From the NCBI GenBank assembly GCA_045631305.1, contig JAZQUM010000140.1, positions 1 through 17,732 on the forward strand: a stretch of DNA of 17,732 nucleotides. Reading direction: 5' to 3'. The DNA is from JAZQUM01 sp045631305 (GTDB lineage: Bacteria; Bacillota; Clostridia; Oscillospirales; Oscillospiraceae). This document shows, piece by piece, positions 1 to 6,997 of the stretch (its first letter is position 1; each line of letters starts with the position of its first letter). The notes beneath the pieces are model-generated. The model saw only the letters and a program-made list of their open reading frames with translations. It did not search any database and was not told the origin of the DNA. A program made the position numbers and the translations under genes.

Positions 1-557
1 GCATCCCCGAGGGCTTCAAGGCTATGGTGCCCGCCATCATGATCCTGACCTTCGCCTGGAGCCTGAAGGCTATGACCGACTCCCTGGGTGCAAAGTACTT
101 CGTCCGTGACTTTGTCCGTACTTCCGCTACCGGTGTGCAGGTGTTGCTGCCCGTCATCGTGTTCCTCATCGGCTGCCTGCTGGCCTTCGCTACCGGTACT
201 TCCTGGGGCACCTTCGGCATCCTGATCCCCATCGTTCAGAATGTATTCTCCATGGATAACCCCATGGCTATCGTCTGCATCTCTGCCTGCATGGCCGGTG
301 CTGTTATGGGTGACCACTGCTCCCCCATTTCCGATACCACCATCATGGCTTCCGCAGGCGCGCAGTGTGACCATGTAAACCATGTTTCCACTCAGTTGCC
401 CTATGCCGTCACCTGCGCCGTCGTTTCCGGCGTGACTTATGTGATCGCAGGCGCACTCATCAACGCAGGTCTCAACGGCGTCATCGCTCTGCCCATCGGT
501 ATCGTGATGATGATCGCTACCATCTTCGTTCTGCGCGGCAAGGCTGCCAAGGCTTAA
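1..557 (+). CDS. Na+/H+ antiporter, NhaC family (partial, 3' part)
   Basis: This is the C-terminal part of a membrane secondary transporter. The frame is open to the left edge: codons from base 3 read IPEGFKAMVP, so the true start lies outside the window and the ATG at 24 is internal. Several hydrophobic membrane-spanning stretches are visible. Two family signatures support the call: GTSWGTFGILIPI (from about base 198) and MGDHCSPISDTTI (from about base 306), the latter rich in polar residues within a membrane region, as in the PF03553 (NhaC-type) antiporters. These proteins exchange external H+ for internal Na+ and can act on other substrates in some members, so the exact substrate pair is inferred. 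It ends with TAA at 555-557 just before a strong hairpin and converges on truA. Confidence 0.88.
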   Translation, partial: IPEGFKAMVPAIMILTFAWSLKAMTDSLGAKYFVRDFVRTSATGVQVLLPVIVFLIGCLLAFATGTSWGTFGILIPIVQNVFSMDNPMAIVCISACMAGAVMGDHCSPISDTTIMASAGAQCDHVNHVSTQLPYAVTCAVVSGVTYVIAGALINAGLNGVIALPIGIVMMIATIFVLRGKAAKA

Positions 558-568
558 ATTCCAATAAA

Positions 569-602
569 AAAGACCCGATCGAAAGATCGGGTCTTTTCTT
601 TT
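569..602. terminator. Bidirectional intrinsic terminator between nhaC-type gene and truA
   Basis: A perfect 10-bp stem (571-580 with 585-594) closes a GAAA tetraloop. It is flanked by an A-run on the left and a T-rich run on the right, so it can stop transcription from both strands. It sits between the two convergent stop codons. Confidence 0.9.
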
Positions 603-1337
603 TTAATAATCCACCTTTACAAGGCACAGGCCTTCCGGCGGAGCGGTAGGTCCTGCCTGTTTGCGGTCCTTGGCCTCCAGGATGCGCGCCACATCTTCAG
701 TGGTAAGCTTTCCGCGGCCCACTTCCAGGAGGGTGCCCACCAGAATGCGCACCATATTCTGCAAAAATCCCGTGCCGTGGAAATTGAAGTAAATATAGTC
801 CTTCTTCTGCACCACCTCGATGGTATCCACCATGCGGACGGTGGATTTTTTCATCTTGGGGTTGCCGCAGAAGCTCTTGAAATCATGTTCCCCCTGCAGC
901 ACCGCTGCCGCTTCCTGCATGGCACGGACATCGGGCTTGAAATCAAGTCTCGTAATATAGCGGCGGTTAAAAACGGGCTTCACATCCCCCACAAAGCAGG
1001 TGTAGCAATAAGTTTTGCCCACCGCCTTGTAGCGGGCGTGGAAACGGGGCGCCGCTTCCTTCACTTCCTTCACCGCAATGTCATCGGGAAGGTAGCGATT
1101 CATGTAATCGCGGATTTCCTCAGGAGAAAGGCGGGTCTCCATCTGCGTGTTGGCGATCATAGCTTTGGCATGCACGCCTGCATCCGTCCGCCCTGCACCG
1201 ATGATCTCTACGGGCTGCTCACACATGCGGGAGAGCACCGTTTCCAGCTTTCCCTGAATGGTATCGCGGTCAGGCTGACGCTCCCAACCGTAATAACGGG
1301 TGCCGTCATAAGCGATCTCCAGTTTATAATTCTTCAT
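603..1337 (-). CDS. truA: tRNA pseudouridine(38-40) synthase TruA
   Basis: TruA isomerises uridines 38, 39 and 40 in the anticodon arm of tRNAs to pseudouridine. The protein is 244 aa, the normal family length. The catalytic motif GRTDAGVHA is present with the nucleophilic Asp at residue 52, and the N-terminus shows the usual YDGTRYYGWERQ pattern. I place the start at ATG 1337. A TTG three bases upstream (1340) is possible, because the AAAGGAG sequence ends 10 bases before the ATG and 7 before the TTG. The start overlaps the end of the upstream DUF523 gene by about 14 bases, so the two are probably translationally coupled as the last genes of a three-gene operon. Transcription ends at the hairpin at 569-602. 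Confidence 0.96.
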   Translation of the reverse strand: MKNYKLEIAYDGTRYYGWERQPDRDTIQGKLETVLSRMCEQPVEIIGAGRTDAGVHAKAMIANTQMETRLSPEEIRDYMNRYLPDDIAVKEVKEAAPRFHARYKAVGKTYCYTCFVGDVKPVFNRRYITRLDFKPDVRAMQEAAAVLQGEHDFKSFCGNPKMKKSTVRMVDTIEVVQKKDYIYFNFHGTGFLQNMVRILVGTLLEVGRGKLTTEDVARILEAKDRKQAGPTAPPEGLCLVKVDY

Positions 1338-1782
1338 CAACTGTACACTCCTTTAAAAACTCCGCAATGCAGCCCTCGCCCAGCACGCGGATGCCGTTCT
1401 CCTTCAAAAGGGCCGCCGTCACACCGTCACCTGCAGTAAGGGTTTTGCTGAAGGTTCCGTCATAAATTTCTCCGCAGCCGCAGGAGGGGCTCTTTTCTTT
1501 TAAAATAGCCACATCACAGCCAAAAAGTTTTGCCATGCGCAGCGCTTCTTCCGCGCCGCGGCAAAACTGCACCGTCACATCTTCGCCCCCGCGGTTTACC
1601 ACCTGTTCCCCGCATCGCTCAGCAGGAAGGCGGGGTGTAGGGAGCCCGCCCATAATTTCAGGGCACATGGGAATCACATAGCACTTTTCCAAAAGCGCCT
1701 CTGCTACATCACAGGCCTTACTCTGCCTATCATAACGGCAGCTCTGCCCCAAAAGGCAGGCACTGACAAGAACTTTTCTCAT
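1324..1782 (-). CDS. DUF523 / TudS-like protein
   Basis: This 152-aa protein matches the DUF523 family: N-terminal VSACLLGQSCRYD, central CPEIMGGLPTPR and a later EKSPSCGCG motif. Conserved cysteines C9, C40 and C101 lie in those three motifs. In the characterised family member TudS (a thiouracil desulfurase), three such cysteines bind a [4Fe-4S] cluster that removes sulfur from 2-thiouracil. That this protein carries a cluster and acts on a thiolated pyrimidine is inference from the family. The start ATG (1782) overlaps the stop of the upstream Nudix gene in an ATGA arrangement (1779-1782), a strong sign of translational coupling. Its 3' end overlaps truA. Confidence 0.9.
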   Translation of the reverse strand: MRKVLVSACLLGQSCRYDRQSKACDVAEALLEKCYVIPMCPEIMGGLPTPRLPAERCGEQVVNRGGEDVTVQFCRGAEEALRMAKLFGCDVAILKEKSPSCGCGEIYDGTFSKTLTAGDGVTAALLKENGIRVLGEGCIAEFLKECTVDEEL

Positions 1783-2246
1783 ACAATCACCTTGCCGTTC
1801 AGCGCGGCGTATACCAGGTCATCCCCTTCATACTGCAGCTTCAGCGAGAAGAAGGGTTCATCACTATCCAGCAGACGCAAGAAGATTTTATCCCCTTCCC
1901 AAAGGGTCAGCTCCAGCAGCTTCTTTTTGTCGATCCACTCCAGCTTACCTTCGTCACACTCGATGATCTCCCCCGTAAAACCGTGGGCGGTAAAAAGGTG
2001 CATGTATTCCGTAGGCCATTCATTGGAAACAAAGGTCACGATGCCGCGGTAGCAATAATCTGTCAGCGTGAGGCCCGTTTCTTCCTTGGCTTCACGCAGC
2101 AGGCATTCTTCAGGGCTTTCCTTATCTTCAAACTTTCCGCCCACACCGATCCACTTATCGTGGTTCAGATCGTTTTCCTTCTTCACGCGGTGGAGCATCA
2201 GGTACTGTCCGTCTTTTTCAATATAGCAAAGGGTTGTGTTTTTCAT
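1779..2246 (-). CDS. Nudix hydrolase (MutT-like, 8-oxo-dGTP diphosphatase type)
   Basis: This 155-aa protein contains a complete Nudix box: G37, E43, R51, E52, E55, E56 and G58 fit G-x5-E-x7-REUxEExGU. Those glutamates bind the divalent metal used to hydrolyse nucleoside diphosphate linkages. The preceding DKWIGVGGKFE is typical of small MutT-type enzymes that cleanse oxidised nucleotides, but the true substrate cannot be read from sequence. It is the first gene of the operon with DUF523 and truA. ATG 2246 is preceded by a GGGGGA-type ribosome binding site. The gene diverges from the YgjP-type peptidase. Confidence 0.9.
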   Translation of the reverse strand: MKNTTLCYIEKDGQYLMLHRVKKENDLNHDKWIGVGGKFEDKESPEECLLREAKEETGLTLTDYCYRGIVTFVSNEWPTEYMHLFTAHGFTGEIIECDEGKLEWIDKKKLLELTLWEGDKIFLRLLDSDEPFFSLKLQYEGDDLVYAALNGKVIV

Positions 2247-2276
2247 GCGCTTCCCCCATCATTCTTGTTTTCTGTT

Positions 2277-2285
2277 ATTGTACCA
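2277..2285 (-). promoter_or_regulatory. Possible extended -10 promoter of the Nudix-DUF523-truA operon
   Basis: On the minus strand this reads TGGTACAAT, an extended -10 element with TACAAT matching five of six consensus positions. No good -35 box is seen at normal spacing (TTTATT is the best), so this is tentative. It lies about 30 bases before the Nudix start. Confidence 0.4.
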
Positions 2286-2291
2286 TACCGC

Positions 2292-2321
2292 GGGGCAAAA
2301 ATAAAATACCATTCTTGCCCC
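2292..2321. repeat. Inverted repeat GGGGCAA-N16-TTGCCCC in a divergent promoter region
   Basis: GGGGCAA (2292-2298) is mirrored exactly by TTGCCCC (2315-2321). The right arm coincides with the -35 box of the plus-strand promoter and the left arm lies just upstream of the minus-strand -10. It could be an operator or chance. Confidence 0.4.
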
Positions 2322-2343
2322 ATCTTCTTTTTACGGGTATAAT
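2315..2343 (+). promoter_or_regulatory. Promoter of the YgjP-type peptidase gene
   Basis: The -35 box TTGCCC (2315-2320) and perfect -10 TATAAT (2338-2343) are separated by 17 bases. The expected transcription start near 2350 leaves only about 20 bases before the chosen start codon at 2370. Confidence 0.75.
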
Positions 2344-2369
2344 GAGAAAAAACAGCTATGGAGTCCGCC

Positions 2370-2885
2370 ATGTACGAATATATCCTCAAGCGCTCCGACC
2401 GCCGCACCCTTGCGCTGGAAATCACAAAAGAGGCAAAGCTGCTGGTCCGCGCGCCCCGCAATCTCCCTGTGGAAAGCATTGAGCATTTTATCGTCGGCCA
2501 CGAAAAGTGGATCCAGGAGAAGCTTTCCGCCCAGCGCAGCCGTCTGGAAAAGCGCCCTCCCCTCACCAAGGAGCAGGAGGCTTTTTACCGCAAGTGGGCC
2601 AAGGAATATCTTCCCCCTCGACTGGAGCATTTTGCAAAGCGCATGGGTCTTACCCCCACAGGTGTGAAGATCACCTCTGCCAAAACCCGCTTTGGCAGCT
2701 GCAGCAGCGAAAACAGCATTTCCCTTTCCTGGCATCTCATGCGCTATGACCCTTATGCCATCGACTATGTTCTGGTCCACGAACTGGCCCACATCGTGCA
2801 TAAAAACCATTCTCCCGCGTTTTACGCGCTGGTAGCTACCGTCTTTCCCGATTATAAAGAGCGCCGCGCCATGCTGAAAGAATAA
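2370..2885 (+). CDS. YgjP-type (DUF45) zinc metallopeptidase
   Basis: This is a 171-aa protein of the YgjP/DUF45 family, related to M48-like zinc peptidases. HELAH at residues 137-141 supplies two zinc ligands and the catalytic glutamate, and H147 in NHSPAF is the likely third ligand. The conserved TRFGSCSSENSISLSW segment (about 106-121) is the other family hallmark. Substrates of the family are poorly known. An earlier in-frame ATG exists at 2358, but it would leave an untranslated leader of about 8 bases. The ATG at 2370 has GGAG six bases upstream, so I prefer it. At 171 aa it is shorter than the roughly 230 aa typical of YgjP. It has its own promoter and terminator, so it is probably monocistronic. 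Confidence 0.9.
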   Translation: MYEYILKRSDRRTLALEITKEAKLLVRAPRNLPVESIEHFIVGHEKWIQEKLSAQRSRLEKRPPLTKEQEAFYRKWAKEYLPPRLEHFAKRMGLTPTGVKITSAKTRFGSCSSENSISLSWHLMRYDPYAIDYVLVHELAHIVHKNHSPAFYALVATVFPDYKERRAMLKE

Positions 2886-2914
2886 AAGGAAGAGTCAAAA
2901 GACTCTTCCTTTTT
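2884..2914. terminator. Bidirectional intrinsic terminator
   Basis: A 13-bp perfect stem (2884-2896 with 2901-2913) closes an AAAA loop, with A-runs on one side and T-runs on the other. It separates the convergent YgjP-type and dipeptidase genes and can serve both. Confidence 0.92.
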
Positions 2915-2917
2915 CAT

Positions 2918-3916
2918 TTAACCTACTACTTTTCGGATGAAGTTCAGCCAGTTATCACGGGCCAATTTCTTCACTTCCGCTTCATTGAAGCCAACGCGCT
3001 TGAGCGCTTCCAGGAAATTGGGGATCTCGGAAGCATCCCGCATGCCAATGACGGAGGGGGTGGGAGAGAGTAGCTCTGCGTCCGCGCCATCTACAAAGCT
3101 GCAGGCATTCAGCGCTTCCGTACCGAAAAATTCGATGAAGTCAAAGCCAAGGCCAACATGATCAATATCCATGATCTCCACCATGTGTGCCACGTGGCGG
3201 GCCAGCTCGTCCACCGTTCGCTTGGCAGGCTCAATGTGGGCAAACTCGCCGTAGGAATTCACCGCTGCAAAGCCGTCGGTGGAGCGCAGCGCGCGAAGCA
3301 TATCGTCCGTCAGATTGCGGGGCACGTTGCACATATCGCGGCAATCAGAATGGCTGGCAATGACGGGGCCAACCGCCACATCCATAATATCCCAGAAGGT
3401 CTTGTCGTTATTGTGGCAGGTATCCAGGATCATGCCCTTTTCCTGGATCTTGCGTACCGCTTTCTTGCCAAGCTCCGTCAGCCCACGATCGGGATCGCCG
3501 CGAAGACCTGTGCCGAAAGCGTTAACGCCGTTCCAGGTGAGGTCAGCATGGCGCGCACCGAAATCATAAAGCATATCCAGCTTGTCCAGATCGTCGCCGA
3601 TGACATCCAGACCTTCGATGCCAATGAAAGTGTAGAACTTTCCGTCCCGCAGAGCCTGCTCAGCTTCTGCCATGTTGCGCACGATGCGAAGATGCTGAGA
3701 TTCGCTGCTGTCTTCACGGATGGCGGTCAGGATCTCACCAAGGCGCTTGTCAGGATCGGTATCGAAAGGAGGATCCAGCCAGATCACAAAAATCGAGCCT
3801 TCCACGCCGCCTTTGTGCATGCGGGGATAGTGGAGTCTGTCGAAAACATTTTTCTCACCGTTGCAGCGGCGCACCGTCACATCGGTCCAGATATCGGAAT
3901 GACCATCAAAAATCAT
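2918..3916 (-). CDS. Membrane dipeptidase family (peptidase M19)
   Basis: This 332-aa protein belongs to the M19 zinc dipeptidase family (renal dipeptidase-like). The metal-binding set is visible: H6 and D8 in FDGHSD, the bridging E101 in GIEG, H168 in DTCHN and H189 in ASHSD. D259 in GLGFDF is a conserved late acidic residue. No signal peptide or membrane anchor is present, so it is probably cytoplasmic despite the family name. Its likely role is hydrolysis of dipeptides (possibly with D-residues) for nutrition or peptide recycling. ATG 3916 has a GAGG site about 9 bases upstream. I see no convincing promoter in the shared upstream region. It stands alone and ends at the shared hairpin at 2884-2914. 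Confidence 0.93.
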   Translation of the reverse strand: MIFDGHSDIWTDVTVRRCNGEKNVFDRLHYPRMHKGGVEGSIFVIWLDPPFDTDPDKRLGEILTAIREDSSESQHLRIVRNMAEAEQALRDGKFYTFIGIEGLDVIGDDLDKLDMLYDFGARHADLTWNGVNAFGTGLRGDPDRGLTELGKKAVRKIQEKGMILDTCHNNDKTFWDIMDVAVGPVIASHSDCRDMCNVPRNLTDDMLRALRSTDGFAAVNSYGEFAHIEPAKRTVDELARHVAHMVEIMDIDHVGLGFDFIEFFGTEALNACSFVDGADAELLSPTPSVIGMRDASEIPNFLEALKRVGFNEAEVKKLARDNWLNFIRKVVG

Positions 3917-4009
3917 GGATATATCCTCTCTTTTTCGAAATTATCATTGGATATAACTTACCACACCACAAAGTTAATTTCAATGCAGAAGGCAGAAAAA
4001 GCCCCACCA

Positions 4010-4037
4010 TTGACTTTCCCGCCTGCCGCTATATAAT
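4010..4037 (+). promoter_or_regulatory. Strong sigma-A-type promoter of the C_GCAxxG_C_C gene
   Basis: The -35 box TTGACT (4010-4015, five of six) and -10 TATAAT (4032-4037, six of six) are 16 bases apart. This is one of the closest matches to consensus in the window. A perfect AGGAGG (4054-4059) then precedes the start codon by 8 bases. Confidence 0.85.
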
Positions 4038-4067
4038 GAAAATCAGTAAACACAGGAGGTATTCCCT

Positions 4068-4529
4068 ATGCCCACCACTTATGGCGATCGCGCCGAGGCC
4101 CTTTTCCGCCAAGGCTATAACTGCGCCCAGTCTGTTTTTGCCGCTTTTGCAGATCTTCTGGATATGGATGAATCCTACGCTCTGCGTCTTGCCTCCTCTT
4201 TTGGCGGCGGCGTGGGCCGTCTGCGGGAGATCTGCGGCGCCGTCAGCGGCATGGAGATGGTCTGCGGCGTGCTCTACGGGTACGATACCTCCAATGACGA
4301 TACACGCAAGGCTGAGCACTATGCCCGCGTGCAGGAACTGGCCATTGCCTTCCGGGCTAAAAACGGTTCCTACCTCTGCCGCGACTTACTGGGCCTCACA
4401 GAAATTAACAGTTCTCCCATCCCCTCTCCCCGCACCGCCCAATATTACAAGGATCGGGACTGCGCCGCTTTTGTCCGCTGCGCCGCAGAACTGATGGAAG
4501 AATATATCAAAAAGCATCCTTATAAATGA
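4068..4529 (+). CDS. C_GCAxxG_C_C family redox-type protein
   Basis: This 153-aa protein matches the C_GCAxxG_C_C family (PF09719). C19 lies in GYNCAQSV, C56 starts CGAVSG, C104 lies in CRDLLG, and C132 and C138 are near the C-terminus, with an extra C66. The family is widespread in anaerobes, sometimes found beside redox or radical-SAM genes, and has no firmly established reaction. The conserved cysteines suggest metal or cluster binding, or thiol chemistry. No signal peptide is visible. The strong promoter and AGGAGG site suggest good expression. It is monocistronic, diverges from the M19 dipeptidase and converges on metH across a terminator. Confidence 0.9.
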   Translation: MPTTYGDRAEALFRQGYNCAQSVFAAFADLLDMDESYALRLASSFGGGVGRLREICGAVSGMEMVCGVLYGYDTSNDDTRKAEHYARVQELAIAFRAKNGSYLCRDLLGLTEINSSPIPSPRTAQYYKDRDCAAFVRCAAELMEEYIKKHPYK

Positions 4530-4530
4530 A

Positions 4531-4562
4531 AAACACGGTGGCTGAGCCACCGTGTTTTTTGT
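4531..4562. terminator. Bidirectional intrinsic terminator (C_GCAxxG_C_C gene / metH)
   Basis: A 10-bp GC-rich perfect stem (4533-4542 with 4546-4555) with a TGA loop is flanked by A and T runs. It lies between convergent stops at 4529 and 4568 and probably ends the metF-metH operon transcript as well. Confidence 0.92.
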
Positions 4563-4567
4563 TTTTA

Positions 4568-6985
4568 TCAAAGAGCCGCAAATACTTCGTCGGCATAGCG
4601 GACAGCTTCCATAGCGTCCTTAGCGTACTTATCCGCGTCCATCTTCTGCGCGTATTCCGCCGTCATCACAGCGCCGCCAACCATCACACGGCACCAGGGT
4701 GCCTTTTCACGCAGTAGCGCCACCGTTTCTTCCATGGAAACCACCGTGGTGGTCATAAGAGCGCTGAGGCCTGCAATGGGTGCGTGATTTTCCACCACCG
4801 CGTCCACCACCGCTTCAGGAGTTACGTCCTTCCCCAGATCGATCACGCGGAAGCCGTAATTTTCCAACAGCAGCTTTACGATGTTTTTGCCGATATCGTG
4901 GATATCGCCCTTCACCGTGGCGATAACCACCGCACACTTCACTTCAGAAGCGCCTCCTGCGGAAAGGACAGCCCCTTTCACCTTTTCAAAGGCCACGGAG
5001 GCCGCCTCGGCCGCCATCAGCAGCTGGGGCAGGAACATTTTCTTTTCTTCAAAGCCTTTGCCCACGATATTCAGCGCGGGGATGATCTCCTGCTGCACAA
5101 GGTCCAGCGGCTCGCAGTTTTTCAGCATTTCCTCCGTAAGGCGGGCCGTTTCATCCTTCAAGCCTTTCACCACCGCTCTTTGCAGCGCAGAGGAAAACTC
5201 TTCCACCTTTGCTGCAGCAGGAGCCGCCACCGCCACCTTGATGGCAGGCGCGGCAGGCGCATGAGCCTCGGCAAAGGCAATATAGTCTGCAAAGTTTTCG
5301 TCCATCTCTTTCAGCGCACGGTAACTGTAGTAAACCTTCAGCATGTCTGCCGAATCAGGATTCATAATAGCGGCAGAAAGGCCGTTTTCCAACGCAAGAG
5401 CAAAGAAAGTGCTGTTGAGATCACCGCGGTTGGGAAGGCCGAAAGACACGTTGGAAACGCCCAACGAGGTGTGGCAACCAAGGTCCTTGCGGATCATATG
5501 CAGCGCTTCAAGGGTCACCTTAGCCGCACCGGGCGCAGCGCTCACCGTCATGGCAAGGGTATCGAAAATAATGTCCTTTTTCTCAATACCGTATTCCGCG
5601 GCGCGGGCAAGGATCTTTTTGGCAATGGCCACGCGGCCTTCCGCCGTTTCGGGGATCCCATTTTCATCCAGCGTCAACGCGATCACTGCGCCGCCGTATT
5701 TCTTCACCAGGGGGAAGATAGCTTCCATGCTCTCTTCCTTACCGCTGACGGAGTTCACCAGAGCCTTGCCGTTATAGCGGCGCAGCGCCTTTTCCATGGC
5801 GGCAGCATCGGCCGTATCGATCTGCAGAGGAAGATCCAGCACAGCCTGCAGTTCTTCCATAGCCTCGCAAAGAAGCGCAGGCTCATCAATATCAGGAAGA
5901 CCCACATTCACATCCAGGATCTGCACGCCCTTTTCCTGCTGACGGATACCTTCGTTGAGAATGTAGCCGATATCATGCTCAAGAAGCGCCTGCTTGAAGC
6001 GCTTTTTGCCTGTGGGATTGATACGCTCGCCAATGAGAATGGGGGAGCGGTCAAAGGTTACAGCATGGGTATAGGAAGAAACACAGGTGGTATTTTTCTT
6101 TTCTATTTTCTTGGGTGCAAGGCCTGCCGTTTCCTTTACAAGGGCGGCAATGTATGCAGGGGTAGTACCGCAGCAGCCGCCGGCAACACGCACACCCTGC
6201 TCCATCAAAGAAGCAACACTCTTGGCAAAGAATGCCGCGTCCACATCGTAGTAAGTGGCGCCATCCTTCATCACAGGAAGACCTGCATTGGGTTTCATCA
6301 GCACGGGAATACCGGCAAGAGAAAGATACTTCTCCACCACGCTTCGCAGCGCTTCAGGCCCCAAAGAGCAGTTCACGCCGATGGCATCTGCTCCCATGCC
6401 TTCCAGCATGGCAACCATGGCAGCAGGGTCAGCCCCCGTCATCAGCTTGCCGTCTTCCCCGTATGCGTTGGAAACGAACACGGGAAGAGAGCAGTTTTCC
6501 TTCACCGCAAGAAGGGCAGCCTTGGTCTCGTAGCTGTCGTTCATGGTTTCAATCAGCACCAGATCTGCGCCGTATTTCACGCCAAGGCGCACGGTCTGGG
6601 CAAAAATGCTGACCGCATCTTCAAAATCAAGATCGCCGTAAGGCTTGAGAAGCTTTCCCAAAGGGCCGATATCAAGGGCCACAAACTTTGCCTGCGTGCC
6701 GCTGCTTTCCTTCTGAGCACGGCGCACATTTGCCATGGCAGCGGCGATGATCTCTTCCAACTCAGCGGGGGAGAACTTCAGCGCATTGGCGCCGAAAGTG
6801 TTAGCGCTGACCACATTGCTGCCTGCATCGTAATAAGCACGGTGGATGGCAGTTACATCGTCTGCATGGCTCAAATTCCATCTCTCGGGGTGCTCACCTG
6901 CCGTCAGGCCCTTTGCCTGCAGCAGCGTACCCATACCGCCATCGAGATAGAGAATATTCTCTTTTAAGTACTCAAGTACATTCAT
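4568..6985 (-). CDS. metH: Cobalamin-dependent methionine synthase, short form without activation domain
   Basis: The enzyme transfers the methyl group of 5-methyl-THF via cobalamin to homocysteine. Domains in order over 805 aa are: homocysteine-binding barrel (about 1-290), with zinc cysteines C206 in VNCSLGPE and C271/C272 in GGCCGTTP; pterin-binding barrel (about 315-560, starting ILIGERINPTGKK); an Ala/Pro-rich linker (about 573-593); the four-helix cobalamin cap (about 595-675); and the Rossmann B12 domain (about 683-805). In the last, D694-x-H696-x-x-G699 places the axial histidine. The C-terminal AdoMet-binding reactivation domain of the ~1,230-aa E. coli enzyme is absent. ATG 6985 lies 12 bases after the metF stop, and its AAGGA site overlaps that stop, so the two are coupled. 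Confidence 0.93.
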   Translation of the reverse strand: MNVLEYLKENILYLDGGMGTLLQAKGLTAGEHPERWNLSHADDVTAIHRAYYDAGSNVVSANTFGANALKFSPAELEEIIAAAMANVRRAQKESSGTQAKFVALDIGPLGKLLKPYGDLDFEDAVSIFAQTVRLGVKYGADLVLIETMNDSYETKAALLAVKENCSLPVFVSNAYGEDGKLMTGADPAAMVAMLEGMGADAIGVNCSLGPEALRSVVEKYLSLAGIPVLMKPNAGLPVMKDGATYYDVDAAFFAKSVASLMEQGVRVAGGCCGTTPAYIAALVKETAGLAPKKIEKKNTTCVSSYTHAVTFDRSPILIGERINPTGKKRFKQALLEHDIGYILNEGIRQQEKGVQILDVNVGLPDIDEPALLCEAMEELQAVLDLPLQIDTADAAAMEKALRRYNGKALVNSVSGKEESMEAIFPLVKKYGGAVIALTLDENGIPETAEGRVAIAKKILARAAEYGIEKKDIIFDTLAMTVSAAPGAAKVTLEALHMIRKDLGCHTSLGVSNVSFGLPNRGDLNSTFFALALENGLSAAIMNPDSADMLKVYYSYRALKEMDENFADYIAFAEAHAPAAPAIKVAVAAPAAAKVEEFSSALQRAVVKGLKDETARLTEEMLKNCEPLDLVQQEIIPALNIVGKGFEEKKMFLPQLLMAAEAASVAFEKVKGAVLSAGGASEVKCAVVIATVKGDIHDIGKNIVKLLLENYGFRVIDLGKDVTPEAVVDAVVENHAPIAGLSALMTTTVVSMEETVALLREKAPWCRVMVGGAVMTAEYAQKMDADKYAKDAMEAVRYADEVFAAL

Positions 6986-6997
6986 AATTCTTTTTCC

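Noticed and set aside
2358..2369. ATG at 2358 as start of the YgjP-type peptidase
   Set aside because: It would leave an untranslated leader of about 8 bases and no ribosome binding site, whereas ATG 2370 has GGAG at six bases.
3917..4009. Promoter for the M19 dipeptidase gene
   Set aside because: GATAAT and TATATC resemble -10 boxes, but no -35 lies at 16-18 bases, so I do not list one.
4784..6967. A 727-codon open frame on the plus strand opposite metH
   Set aside because: Same cause as for clpC: a codon-use shadow of metH, with low-complexity His/Arg-rich translation and no ribosome binding site or family resemblance.
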